Notes: generated from the sequence alone by a model not told the origin. Shown: positions 1 through 5,927, counted from the first letter of the stretch. The stretch is DNA of 5,927 bases from Deltaproteobacteria bacterium UBA2957 (GCA_002348535.1 DEBL01000327.1:1-5927), one strand, 5' to 3'. Program-made: numbers and translations.

Positions 1-1283
1 AACTCCGTTGAACTTCCATCCACCTCTGGTCCCGACTGATCAAGGCTCTCGGCCAGCGTCTCCATCGAGAGCATTCCTGTTTCGTCGGGCCGGCGTTCGC
101 CTTCCTTCTTGACGTTGGACGGCCGCGCAGCGTCGGCTCGATGTCGCGCAGACGGGCGAAACCGCTCAGCGCCTTGAGCATCGGACCCGGCTGCAGCACC
201 CGTCTGCACACCCATGGCTTGCTTGGCTTTCGCATCCAACGCCATCGACTCTCGGAGACGCTCCTCTATGGACTTCCGTTTCGTGCTTCCCGGTGCAGAG
301 ACCGCTGGGCCAAGGTCTGCGAAATCATCCACGGTAGGCGCAGGCTCAAGCACATGGATTGACCCAAAGAAAAAGTCGCAAAACTCGGCGAGGTAGGCGC
401 CACGGTCCCGATACAACTGACCGCGCAACGCAACCAACACATCTTGTCCGTTTTGAAAGCGATCCGGCGGCCTAGACTGCAACAAGCGACTCACGATGGG
501 ACCCAAGCCTGGCAACCGCCGCTCCAGTTCCCCGCATTGTTTGTGGACGTCTCCTTGCTCGATGGCCTCAAACACTGCCGCTACCGGGTCGGGTGCATCC
601 ATCGACACCCGATACGCCGGCTGCTTCATGAGCAACTCGTACAGAATGAGGCCGAGCGCAAACAGGTCGGTGGGGTGAGAGACCTCCTCGCCTCGAGCCT
701 GTTCGGGAGCCATGTAAATTGGAGTGCCCCGAATCTTGTCGCTTCGGTCCGTGGCAAAGTCATCATTCTCCACACGGGCGAGTCCAAAGTCCAAGACCTT
801 GACTTCGCCTTGGGGCGTCAACATGACATTGGCAGGCTTCAAGTCCCGATGCACCAAACAGAGCGGGTCCCCGTTGTCGCCGGGCGTCGTGAATGCTTGG
901 TACAGCGCATCAGCGATCTCACACCCAATCTCGATCACCGACTCCGTGAACACCTGCTCACGGGCACGGCTCAGTTGGTCGAGGACCGTCTGCAGACTCA
1001 CACCGTGGATGTACTCCATGACCACAGCGTTGGCTTCCTCGAGGTACTCGAAGACCCGGACCACACTGCGGTGCTTTACTTGGTCGAGAAGCGCAAACTC
1101 TTGCAGAAGCAGCGAAAGAGCGTCCGGCTCGGCATCCTCTCGCAAGGTCTTGATCGCCACAATGCGTTTCCGCGCCGGTTTTGGACCGCGAGCGGGGACC
1201 TCACCGACCGCAAGAAACACTTTGCCGTAGCGGCCCTCGCCCAATTCGCGGATGATCTGATAGTTGCCGATGCTCTGGGTCAC
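1..1283 (-). CDS. Eukaryotic-type Ser/Thr protein kinase (Hanks type), C-terminus cut by window edge
   Basis: This is a protein kinase that transfers phosphate from ATP to Ser/Thr on partner proteins, acting in the cytoplasm. The 427 visible residues begin with a complete kinase domain at about 8-290. It has a glycine-rich loop G15-E-G-R-Y-G20, ATP lysine K45 in VAIK, helix-C glutamate E62, HRD at 145-147 followed by LKPAN (N152), DFG at 165-167, GTPIYMAPE at 186-194, D206 and R275. It is therefore an RD kinase with every catalytic residue present. Residues 291-427 form a hydrophilic, charged, low-complexity tail with no membrane span so far; the rest lies beyond base 1. I chose GTG at 1283 because GAGG lies 5 nt upstream and the kinase fold follows at once. 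An in-frame GTG at 1337 would add 18 residues but has poorer ribosome-binding spacing. It is the last visible gene of the probable minus-strand operon, 111 bp after the vWA gene. The family is certain; the substrate is unknown, with the neighbouring FHA-like and vWA proteins as likely partners. Confidence 0.95.
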   Translation of the reverse strand, partial: MTQSIGNYQIIRELGEGRYGKVFLAVGEVPARGPKPARKRIVAIKTLREDAEPDALSLLLQEFALLDQVKHRSVVRVFEYLEEANAVVMEYIHGVSLQTVLDQLSRAREQVFTESVIEIGCEIADALYQAFTTPGDNGDPLCLVHRDLKPANVMLTPQGEVKVLDFGLARVENDDFATDRSDKIRGTPIYMAPEQARGEEVSHPTDLFALGLILYELLMKQPAYRVSMDAPDPVAAVFEAIEQGDVHKQCGELERRLPGLGPIVSRLLQSRPPDRFQNGQDVLVALRGQLYRDRGAYLAEFCDFFFGSIHVLEPAPTVDDFADLGPAVSAPGSTKRKSIEERLRESMALDAKAKQAMGVQTGAAAGSDAQGAERFRPSARHRADAARPSNVKKEGERRPDETGMLSMETLAESLDQSGPEVDGSSTE

Positions 1284-1394
1284 CCGATCCTCACGGTTCT
1301 CTCGTCTGGTCCAACTGTACGCGACCGGTAGAGGCACATCAACCGCCGCTCGAACTCCTGCGCCGCAGTCTAAACGGAGCAACCCGACCAGACC
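1284..1394 (-). other. Gap between vWA and kinase genes, open in the kinase frame
   Basis: These 111 bases separate the TAA of the vWA gene from the preferred kinase start. I see no convincing -35/-10 pair and no hairpin with a T-tract. The kinase reading frame stays open through all 37 codons back to the vWA stop, and the two genes share that frame. The gap is the only appreciable non-coding stretch inside the minus-strand operon. It could hold an internal promoter too weak to recognise by eye, or be partly translated from the upstream GTG at 1337. Confidence 0.5.
1289..1292 (-). promoter_or_regulatory. Ribosome binding site deciding the kinase GTG start
   Basis: On the minus strand GAGG stands 5 nt before the GTG at 1283-1281. 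The alternative GTG at 1337-1335 has its nearest purine-rich run (AGGAG) about 17 nt away, which is too far for efficient initiation. This supports the shorter start. Confidence 0.55.
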
Positions 1395-2822
1395 TTACGA
1401 CTCCGGCGGTTTTTTGGGCTGCCGAACCCGCATGAACATCGCACGCTTTGCATGGTACACCGCCGCCCCGGCGGTCGATAATGTGAGCAACAAGCCCAGC
1501 ATCGGAATCAATACAATCAGGATGGACCGAAACGGCCTCTGCTCACTCCAACCATCGAGCCCTCGCTTACCGGGAGGCGCGTCCAGCCATGCGGACGGAA
1601 ACAGTTCAATGCTGGCTTCTCCGGTCGCAAACGACACCAATCGGAGCGTGGTTCGGAAATTGCGACGCAGGTAGAACGGATCCACCCGATACCGAACCTC
1701 GAACCAATGATAGCGCGCAGCAGCAGCCGCTTGAAATGCCGTGCCCAAGCCTTTCCGATCCTGACGGACATAGCTGGCGCCCCCGCCGACTTTCGCAATC
1801 CAGTCGAGGCTCGCGTTGTCGATGCCGAGGTTTTCAAGGTCGCCGTCAATCCGCCGGTTCACGAAGCGTTTGCCACACAACTCCCTCGCCGTCACCCCTT
1901 GTGTCGCATCCCGCGGCAAGGCAAACCGAGGACGGAGGGGTCGCCCAAGACCAACCGTGTAGACACTGGGTCGACGGCGGGGATCCTGCCCAGCTTCGGG
2001 AGACCGGACAATCTGCAGGTGTTCAAGCAGGGTGTCGAGGCGCTTGGCGTTGGTACCGCAGGTGTCGTTCCGGCCCATGTTGTTGAAGCCATCGGTCAAC
2101 GCAACGATGGTTGGAGTCATCTCAAACTGAGTGAGCAGATCTTGGATGGCCTGTTGTTCAAGAAACTCACCCGTGGCATAGGTGATGGCGTCGTACAGAT
2201 GCGTGTAGCCGTTCAGCGGCTGAAGGGAGCGAATTCGCTGCTTGTACTCCCGCCGATTCTCGAACACCTGCAGGCGACCACCCAGCGGAACCGGAGTGCC
2301 ATTGGTGAACTGAAACACCACCACCCCAGTCTTGACATCATCGGGGAAAAACGCCTCCACGACTTCCGGAGTCAACAGCGCGCTCCGCACCTTGTCCATT
2401 CGGCGTTTTTGGGCCATTGAGGAGGACCCATCGATCAACAAAATAAACAGCTGTGGTGCACGGATCGGGTCGTGAGGAACCACCTTGACTGGATTTTTCA
2501 GGCCGGCACCTTGAAGCTCCCGACCGAGGTGTCCCACCTTGATGTGCTCACTCGACAGCGGCAATGGAAATGTGTCTCCGTCCAGCCGCAACTGGAACCC
2601 GAGGCGCACTTCGCCGTTCGCGCGGTCGACGTACGGCATGCAGAGGTGGAGTTCATCCGGCTGCACTTTCGCCCGGCACTCTCGTTCATCCGTAAAAATG
2701 CGGAGCTCAAGTTCTGTGCCTTCCATCACCTCGGGGCGCCCCACCCGGGTCGTGGTGTTTGAAATTGGCGTCAGTTCGCCTCCACACCCCCAGATCAGCG
2801 CCCATACCCACGCCAAGTTCAT
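1395..2822 (-). CDS. Exported von Willebrand factor A domain protein with C-terminal membrane anchor
   Basis: This 475-residue protein carries a vWA domain, a metal-dependent protein-binding fold, probably displayed outside the cytoplasmic membrane. The N-terminus has a short hydrophobic stretch ending at C13 (LIWGC), which suggests a lipoprotein signal; however, W at -2 and the lack of early basic residues make the lipobox atypical. Residues about 25-120 look beta-rich. The vWA domain covers about 124-360, with an intact metal site: D131-G-S133-S-S135, T207 and D244 (TDG). A further beta-rich part (370-410) precedes a membrane helix at about 432-455 and a basic tail (KR, RVR, KK) that should face the cytoplasm. 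Besides C13 there are four cysteines (49, 61, 255, 316), enough for two disulfides. The start is firm: ATG overlaps the upstream TGA as ATGA, with AAGGA 6 nt before it. It lies between the six-helix FHA-like gene and the kinase, implying co-expression. The exact role is unknown. Confidence 0.9.
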   Translation of the reverse strand: MNLAWVWALIWGCGGELTPISNTTTRVGRPEVMEGTELELRIFTDERECRAKVQPDELHLCMPYVDRANGEVRLGFQLRLDGDTFPLPLSSEHIKVGHLGRELQGAGLKNPVKVVPHDPIRAPQLFILLIDGSSSMAQKRRMDKVRSALLTPEVVEAFFPDDVKTGVVVFQFTNGTPVPLGGRLQVFENRREYKQRIRSLQPLNGYTHLYDAITYATGEFLEQQAIQDLLTQFEMTPTIVALTDGFNNMGRNDTCGTNAKRLDTLLEHLQIVRSPEAGQDPRRRPSVYTVGLGRPLRPRFALPRDATQGVTARELCGKRFVNRRIDGDLENLGIDNASLDWIAKVGGGASYVRQDRKGLGTAFQAAAAARYHWFEVRYRVDPFYLRRNFRTTLRLVSFATGEASIELFPSAWLDAPPGKRGLDGWSEQRPFRSILIVLIPMLGLLLTLSTAGAAVYHAKRAMFMRVRQPKKPPES

Positions 2823-3901
2823 CGTTCTTCCTTGGGCAGCATGATGAACTCAAGTTCGGTCCCCGAGTCACCCAGTTCAATTCGATCGCCTGATGACAAC
2901 CGAGTCTGCAGCGGCGTTGGCCTTCGCGCGTCGTAGCTGAGGTTTATTCGCTCCAGAAACCGTCGCACGCGGGTGGGCTGAAGGCTCAAGCCCCGTGCCG
3001 AATACCGCTGCTGCGCATCGACTGCGACGGAAACATGCATCTCCATGACTTCATCGTCCGCGGGGAGGTACAGATCCAGTCCTCGCGTGAAGTGCCCTAC
3101 AAATCGTTCCGAGGGTGCACCATCAAGCGCGTCGATCGGGATGCGCCGAGTGTGGCGGTTCCAAGACATGACACGCAGCCATCCCGCATACAGTTCATCG
3201 GGTAAGCCCCAGCAGAGCACGCCGTGGACAAAACCCCAGACCATACCCAATGCCGCGCCGGCGTAAAACAGGTCCGATCCTGCGCCTTGGTAGTTCAACA
3301 AGTGCCACGCTATCCCCCCGGCCAGCCCGGCAACCAGTCCCCCGACACAGTGGCTGAACCATCCCCGAAACCGTCGCACAATCAAGGGTCCGACACCGCT
3401 CGCAAAGCCAGCGGAAGCAAACACCCCAACTCGGTACCGTAAGCTGACCAGTGAAGGGTTGAGTGAGTCAAGGGCTGCTTGATCTGAGAAAAGCACTCGA
3501 TTCACCACGCCGGTGAAAAACCAATACCCAGCCATGCAGACCGCAACTGTTGTGCCGACGGCCAGCACCAAGCGCCACGCACCCGAAAACACAGAGCGAC
3601 GACGCAGGAGTGCCTCTCCCGCGATCGATGCAAATGCGATGCCCCCAGACAACGCGCACATCAGGATGATGCCATCCATCGATCGGCCCCACAGTGACTC
3701 CACCTTCACGAATGCAGTCAGGACTGCCGCCCAGATCATCAGCCCCCAAGCAGCACACCAAAACCCCATCGCAAGATGGCGGTACCACGTGTATGGGATG
3801 AGGAAAATATTCACCGAGTCCTGCTCTGCTTGAGGGGTGCAGGTGAAACCATACCACCCCAAGCGACCGGAGCAGTGATAGCATCCGAACTGGACGAACA
3901 T
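2819..3901 (-). CDS. Six-helix membrane protein with C-terminal degenerate FHA-like domain
   Basis: I do not recognise this 360-residue protein as a named family. The N-terminal 43 residues hold a C7-x2-C10 pair and C21, like half of a zinc ribbon. Hydrophobic spans lie at about 44-64, 76-95, 108-130, 158-177, 184-203 and 210-232; six spans put both ends on the same side, presumably the cytoplasm. Residues about 266-355 look like an FHA-type beta sandwich: RGLDLYLP, then VMEMHVSV with H289 where the SxxH histidine of FHA domains falls, and SSGDRIELG at 337-344 matching the usual late GD-x-I-x-(L/I)-G signature. The family's conserved Gly-Arg and Ser seem absent (M286 at the Ser position), so phosphothreonine binding is doubtful. 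It is the first gene of the minus-strand set and overlaps the vWA gene by ATGA. The ATG at 3901 has only a weak ribosome site. GTG at 3814 (AGGA 4 nt before it) or ATG at 3769 are alternatives, but the cysteine-rich start reads as genuine protein. Confidence 0.8.
   Translation of the reverse strand: MFVQFGCYHCSGRLGWYGFTCTPQAEQDSVNIFLIPYTWYRHLAMGFWCAAWGLMIWAAVLTAFVKVESLWGRSMDGIILMCALSGGIAFASIAGEALLRRRSVFSGAWRLVLAVGTTVAVCMAGYWFFTGVVNRVLFSDQAALDSLNPSLVSLRYRVGVFASAGFASGVGPLIVRRFRGWFSHCVGGLVAGLAGGIAWHLLNYQGAGSDLFYAGAALGMVWGFVHGVLCWGLPDELYAGWLRVMSWNRHTRRIPIDALDGAPSERFVGHFTRGLDLYLPADDEVMEMHVSVAVDAQQRYSARGLSLQPTRVRRFLERINLSYDARRPTPLQTRLSSGDRIELGDSGTELEFIMLPKEER
2829..2833 (-). promoter_or_regulatory. 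Shine-Dalgarno for the vWA gene inside the preceding CDS
   Basis: On the minus strand AAGGA lies within the last codons of the upstream membrane-protein gene, 6 nt before the vWA ATG. With the 4-base ATGA overlap at 2822-2819 it indicates translational coupling of the two genes. Confidence 0.75.
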
Positions 3902-3903
3902 CT

Positions 3904-5550
3904 ATGATCCCCGACCTTACCCTGTATCTGCGCCTGACGGCTGAATTTGGTGGGACCGAATTCGGTCCCTACGATGAGGTTGAGATCGTGCTGGGTTCGG
4001 ACCCGGATACGACGCGAATCTACCTCCGCCCAGAGTTGGGAATCCTCCCACAGCATGTCCGGGTGTTTCGCCAAGGCCAAGACAACCTCATCCTGGCACC
4101 CTCCGAGCGAACCGCTGGTGTCTACCTATTCCGCGGCGGCGCGGAACGACCCACCCAAGTCACCACCCCGACGGCCATTCAGTCGGGTGACCAGTTTGCG
4201 CTCGTATCCCCCGGTGGCCCGCGCTTCGAGGTTGAACTCGCTCCCCATCCGGAGCGAACCGCGAGCCGAACAGACGGCGGGCCGAAGAACTTTGCGAAAC
4301 GCGCCCCAAAGTGGAGCGCATTTACCGCCGAGGGGCGGCGGCAACTGTTCACGACGCTTCTGGTGACTGGACCCGCCCAGATTGCACAGCGCGTTTATAC
4401 CTTCGTGACATCCGGCGCGATTTTCATGCCGCGCAACATCTTCCTTGGCCTCGCGATCGCAGGCGGATGGATCTTTGGAGGCGTGCAGGGCTGCAACAAC
4501 CGGAAAACCAAAGCCGACCTTGTTGTAAAAAACACCCGCGTCGAGAATTGCGAGCGTGAACTGACCTACGCCGAGAAGTTGACCGGGGGCGACTCGCGCG
4601 ACTTGTCCGTAGCGGAACTCGTGGCCGTCCTGAGCGGCAGCATCAATCTCGGTCAAGCGCTCGAGTCTGATGACGAGTTGCGGACCATGGTGAAGAAGAA
4701 ATCCAAAACTGCCTTCGCCAACAAACAACGATTTCGGTGGCTGACCAAGGGAAAGAGTGCCAGCGCAGGCCGCTTCGCCGATTGGCGCGAGCGAATCACA
4801 TCCGAGGAATCCATCGATGAGGACACCCGCAACCTCCTGGTTTGGCTCGCGGGTACGCCGGCCAAGCGAAACAGCGACTTCAGCGACACTACAGACTCCG
4901 AAGGCGATGACGTATGTGTCCGTGGCACCATACAAATGACCTACCGCCAGGCCATCAGTATGGGGATGGATGCCCAGCCCGATGCGCTCGTGACAAAGAA
5001 CTACCAAGCGACAGCGGAAGACAAGACCAAACGAGAGAAAGCCCTCGATCAAACCGTTGCGGCCGCCGGCACCATGCTTCCGGAGGACAACTTCGAGACG
5101 GATGTCGACCCGGTTAGCCAAGGCAGAGCCGGCTGCATTTATGTTCAGGGCAGCGACGAGCGAACCAGCTCCGCAGCACTCTTAAGCGCCCTTACTCAGC
5201 ATCTCGGTGACTCCGCGGCGGCCGTTCCGATCGCGGGCGACCCCATGGGATCGGTTGCGCGCATCGCAAAATATTGGGCATCGGACCTCACCCGAGTCGA
5301 TTACCGCGATGCCAATATTGCCATCGACTTTGAGAACTCTCAAGTGGGCGATGTGCTCGACGGCTACGACCAGCGGGGCGATTGGGTGCTCGAACGCACT
5401 GCCGACACCATCGCTCGGAGCGTAGTGGTTCCTTGCCTCGCAGCATTGGACAAAAACAAGGGGGACCTGGGTCCCATCTTTGGTGAACGGGACCCGAACG
5501 AAATCGGGGTCAACTGCCTGATCTTCAAACACATCATCGAGAACCCTTAG
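3904..5550 (+). CDS. Single-pass membrane protein: N-terminal degenerate FHA-like domain, large unknown C-terminal domain
   Basis: I do not recognise this 548-residue protein as a whole. Residues about 5-112 look like an FHA-type fold: LTLYLRL strand, VEIVLGSDPD where FHA domains have Gly-Arg, ILPQHVRV with H51 in the SxxH position, and IQSGDQFALV at 92-101 matching the late Gly-Asp signature. The Gly-Arg arginine (S32), the SxxH serine (L48) and the NG asparagine (AGVYL at 71-75) are replaced, so phosphothreonine recognition is doubtful. A basic linker follows at 115-177, then one membrane helix at about 178-196. The remaining 350 residues (197-548) are hydrophilic with six cysteines (197, 216, 338, 411, 511, 538), suggesting an extracytoplasmic domain if the FHA-like part is inside. 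No enzymatic motif is evident. The ATG at 3904 has no clear Shine-Dalgarno, but the first FHA strand begins at once, so the start should be close to right. It starts 2 bp from the divergent membrane-protein gene and stops 4 bp before the convergent gene. A shared complex with the divergent FHA-like protein is inferred. Confidence 0.85.
   Translation: MIPDLTLYLRLTAEFGGTEFGPYDEVEIVLGSDPDTTRIYLRPELGILPQHVRVFRQGQDNLILAPSERTAGVYLFRGGAERPTQVTTPTAIQSGDQFALVSPGGPRFEVELAPHPERTASRTDGGPKNFAKRAPKWSAFTAEGRRQLFTTLLVTGPAQIAQRVYTFVTSGAIFMPRNIFLGLAIAGGWIFGGVQGCNNRKTKADLVVKNTRVENCERELTYAEKLTGGDSRDLSVAELVAVLSGSINLGQALESDDELRTMVKKKSKTAFANKQRFRWLTKGKSASAGRFADWRERITSEESIDEDTRNLLVWLAGTPAKRNSDFSDTTDSEGDDVCVRGTIQMTYRQAISMGMDAQPDALVTKNYQATAEDKTKREKALDQTVAAAGTMLPEDNFETDVDPVSQGRAGCIYVQGSDERTSSAALLSALTQHLGDSAAAVPIAGDPMGSVARIAKYWASDLTRVDYRDANIAIDFENSQVGDVLDGYDQRGDWVLERTADTIARSVVVPCLAALDKNKGDLGPIFGERDPNEIGVNCLIFKHIIENP
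3952..3969. promoter_or_regulatory. 18-bp perfect palindrome, candidate operator for the divergent pair
   Basis: GGGACCGAATTCGGTCCC equals its own reverse complement over all 18 bases; the flanking bases do not pair. It begins 48 bp inside the plus-strand gene (encoding GTEFGP) and 51 bp upstream of the minus-strand ATG at 3901. The two start codons are only 2 bp apart, so any promoter for the minus-strand operon must lie inside this coding region, about where the palindrome sits. A binding site for a dimeric regulator is an inference. A chance codon coincidence, or an mRNA hairpin acting on the plus gene, are alternatives. Confidence 0.4.
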
Positions 5551-5554
5551 GGCC

Positions 5555-5927
5555 TCAGTCCGCGTCGGCCGTACCGATCATGCGCCGGCGCAATGCGATG
5601 GCGATGGTCGCAACCCACACCCATGCAGTCATGGGCTGGGGGGCCGCAGCACACCCGCACCCTCCGCGTTCACCCGCCAGCTCTGCGGCCGACATTCCGG
5701 GTGGGCCGGTGTCCTCAGCTTCCGTTTCGGAAGCGGCTGCGGTATCGCCGGCCTCCCCCGTGTCTGAGCCACCCGAACCCGTATCGGACGGTTCTTCCGT
5801 GTCTCCACCCGAGCCGGTATCTTCAGCGGGCTCAGGGCTGGTCGCGGTGTCATCAGAACCACCAGAACCACCAGAACCACCAGAACCACCAGAACCACCA
5901 GAACCACCAGAACCACCGGTATCGCCG
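5555..5927 (-). CDS. C-terminal part of a MYXO-CTERM surface protein with (GGS)7 and DTG-rich linker
   Basis: Only the last 123 residues are in the window; the N-terminus and functional domain lie beyond the right edge. The visible part starts GDT, then seven perfect GGS units, then an acidic linker with repeated Asp-Thr-Gly (five DTG triplets in all), then RGGCGCAAAPQ, a hydrophobic span of about 14 residues (fragment residues 99-112), RRR and a short tail ADAD. This tripartite end (Cys motif, hydrophobic helix, arginine cluster) is the MYXO-CTERM sorting signal of myxobacteria, which directs exported proteins to processing and surface anchoring or release. The low-complexity stretch is a flexible stalk separating an outer domain from the anchor. 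The TGA at 5557-5555 lies 4 bp from the stop of the convergent plus-strand gene, and no terminator hairpin with a T-tract is visible between them. The function of the missing domain cannot be judged. Confidence 0.88.
   Translation of the reverse strand, partial: GDTGGSGGSGGSGGSGGSGGSGGSDDTATSPEPAEDTGSGGDTEEPSDTGSGGSDTGEAGDTAAASETEAEDTGPPGMSAAELAGERGGCGCAAAPQPMTAWVWVATIAIALRRRMIGTADAD
5855..5917 (-). repeat. Seven perfect tandem copies of a 9-bp unit encoding Gly-Gly-Ser
   Basis: The plus-strand unit AGAACCACC is repeated seven times without a mismatch (63 bp); on the coding minus strand it reads GGT GGT TCT. Identical codons in every copy indicate recent expansion by slippage rather than selection on protein sequence alone. 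The unit is a multiple of three, so copy-number change alters stalk length without breaking the frame. Confidence 0.95.

Noticed and set aside
444..1331. Long plus-strand open frame of 295 codons
   Set aside because: It is antisense to the kinase, whose minus-strand reading contains every catalytic motif. The plus-strand product has no recognisable domain.
1707..2420. Plus-strand open frame of 237 codons
   Set aside because: It is antisense to the vWA domain with its intact metal-site motif. Long antisense frames are common in GC-rich coding DNA.
3830..3856. TTGAGG followed by ATACCA as a plus-strand promoter
   Set aside because: The spacing is 15 bp and the -10 match is poor. It is not better than chance in this region.
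4126..5121. Minus-strand open frame of 331 codons
   Set aside because: It lies opposite the FHA-like/unknown-domain gene, which has a coherent architecture and tight junctions with both neighbours. The antisense product shows no signal or domain.
1..5550. A type VI secretion regulatory locus (PpkA/Fha/PppA)
   Set aside because: The kinase and vWA domain are on separate chains, no PP2C phosphatase or secretion component is present, and the FHA-like domains are degenerate. Only an analogy can be drawn.
5581..5592. 12-bp palindrome TGCGCCGGCGCA near the convergent gene ends
   Set aside because: It has no loop and no T-tract, and it falls on the arginine codons of the sorting signal. It is better explained by coding than as a terminator.
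5629..5916. Minus-strand frame with a Leu-Val-Val repeat that could look like a membrane helix
   Set aside because: It is the GGS repeat read one base out of phase. The frame ending at 5555 gives the full MYXO-CTERM signature instead.

Overview
The window looks like GC-rich (roughly 60% by eye) DNA from a myxobacterium-like organism, in Myxococcota or a related former deltaproteobacterial lineage. The strongest clue is the right-hand gene. Its protein ends in a GCGC motif, one hydrophobic span and an RRR cluster (the MYXO-CTERM sorting signal), preceded by a low-complexity linker rich in Gly, Ser and Asp-Thr-Gly. An abundance of Ser/Thr kinases, FHA-like modules and von Willebrand A proteins also fits that group.

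Layout, left to right: (1) bases 1-1283, minus strand, a eukaryotic-type Ser/Thr protein kinase with all catalytic motifs, whose C-terminus lies beyond the left edge; (2) a 111-bp gap; (3) 1395-2822, minus, an exported von Willebrand A (vWA) domain protein with an intact metal site and a C-terminal membrane anchor; (4) 2819-3901, minus, a six-helix membrane protein ending in a degenerate FHA-like domain, overlapping gene 3 by ATGA; (5) 3904-5550, plus, a divergently transcribed protein with an N-terminal degenerate FHA-like domain, one membrane span and a large unrecognised C-terminal domain; (6) 5555-5927, minus, the C-terminal 123 residues of a MYXO-CTERM surface protein, convergent with gene 5. 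The window is almost wholly coding. I saw no RNA gene, insertion sequence, CRISPR array or convincing rho-independent terminator.

Genes 4, 3 and the kinase form a probable minus-strand operon read right to left, and gene 5 starts 2 bp away on the other strand. Together they encode a cytoplasmic kinase, two membrane proteins with cytoplasmic FHA-like domains and an extracytoplasmic vWA domain. My inference is a trans-envelope phospho-signalling or assembly module. The closest known logic is the threonine-phosphorylation pathway of type VI secretion (PpkA kinase/vWA plus Fha), but no secretion-system core gene is visible. Both FHA-like domains seem to lack the usual phosphothreonine-contacting residues, so they may act as scaffolds. 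An 18-bp perfect palindrome just inside gene 5 lies where the minus-strand promoter would be expected and is the best candidate regulatory site.
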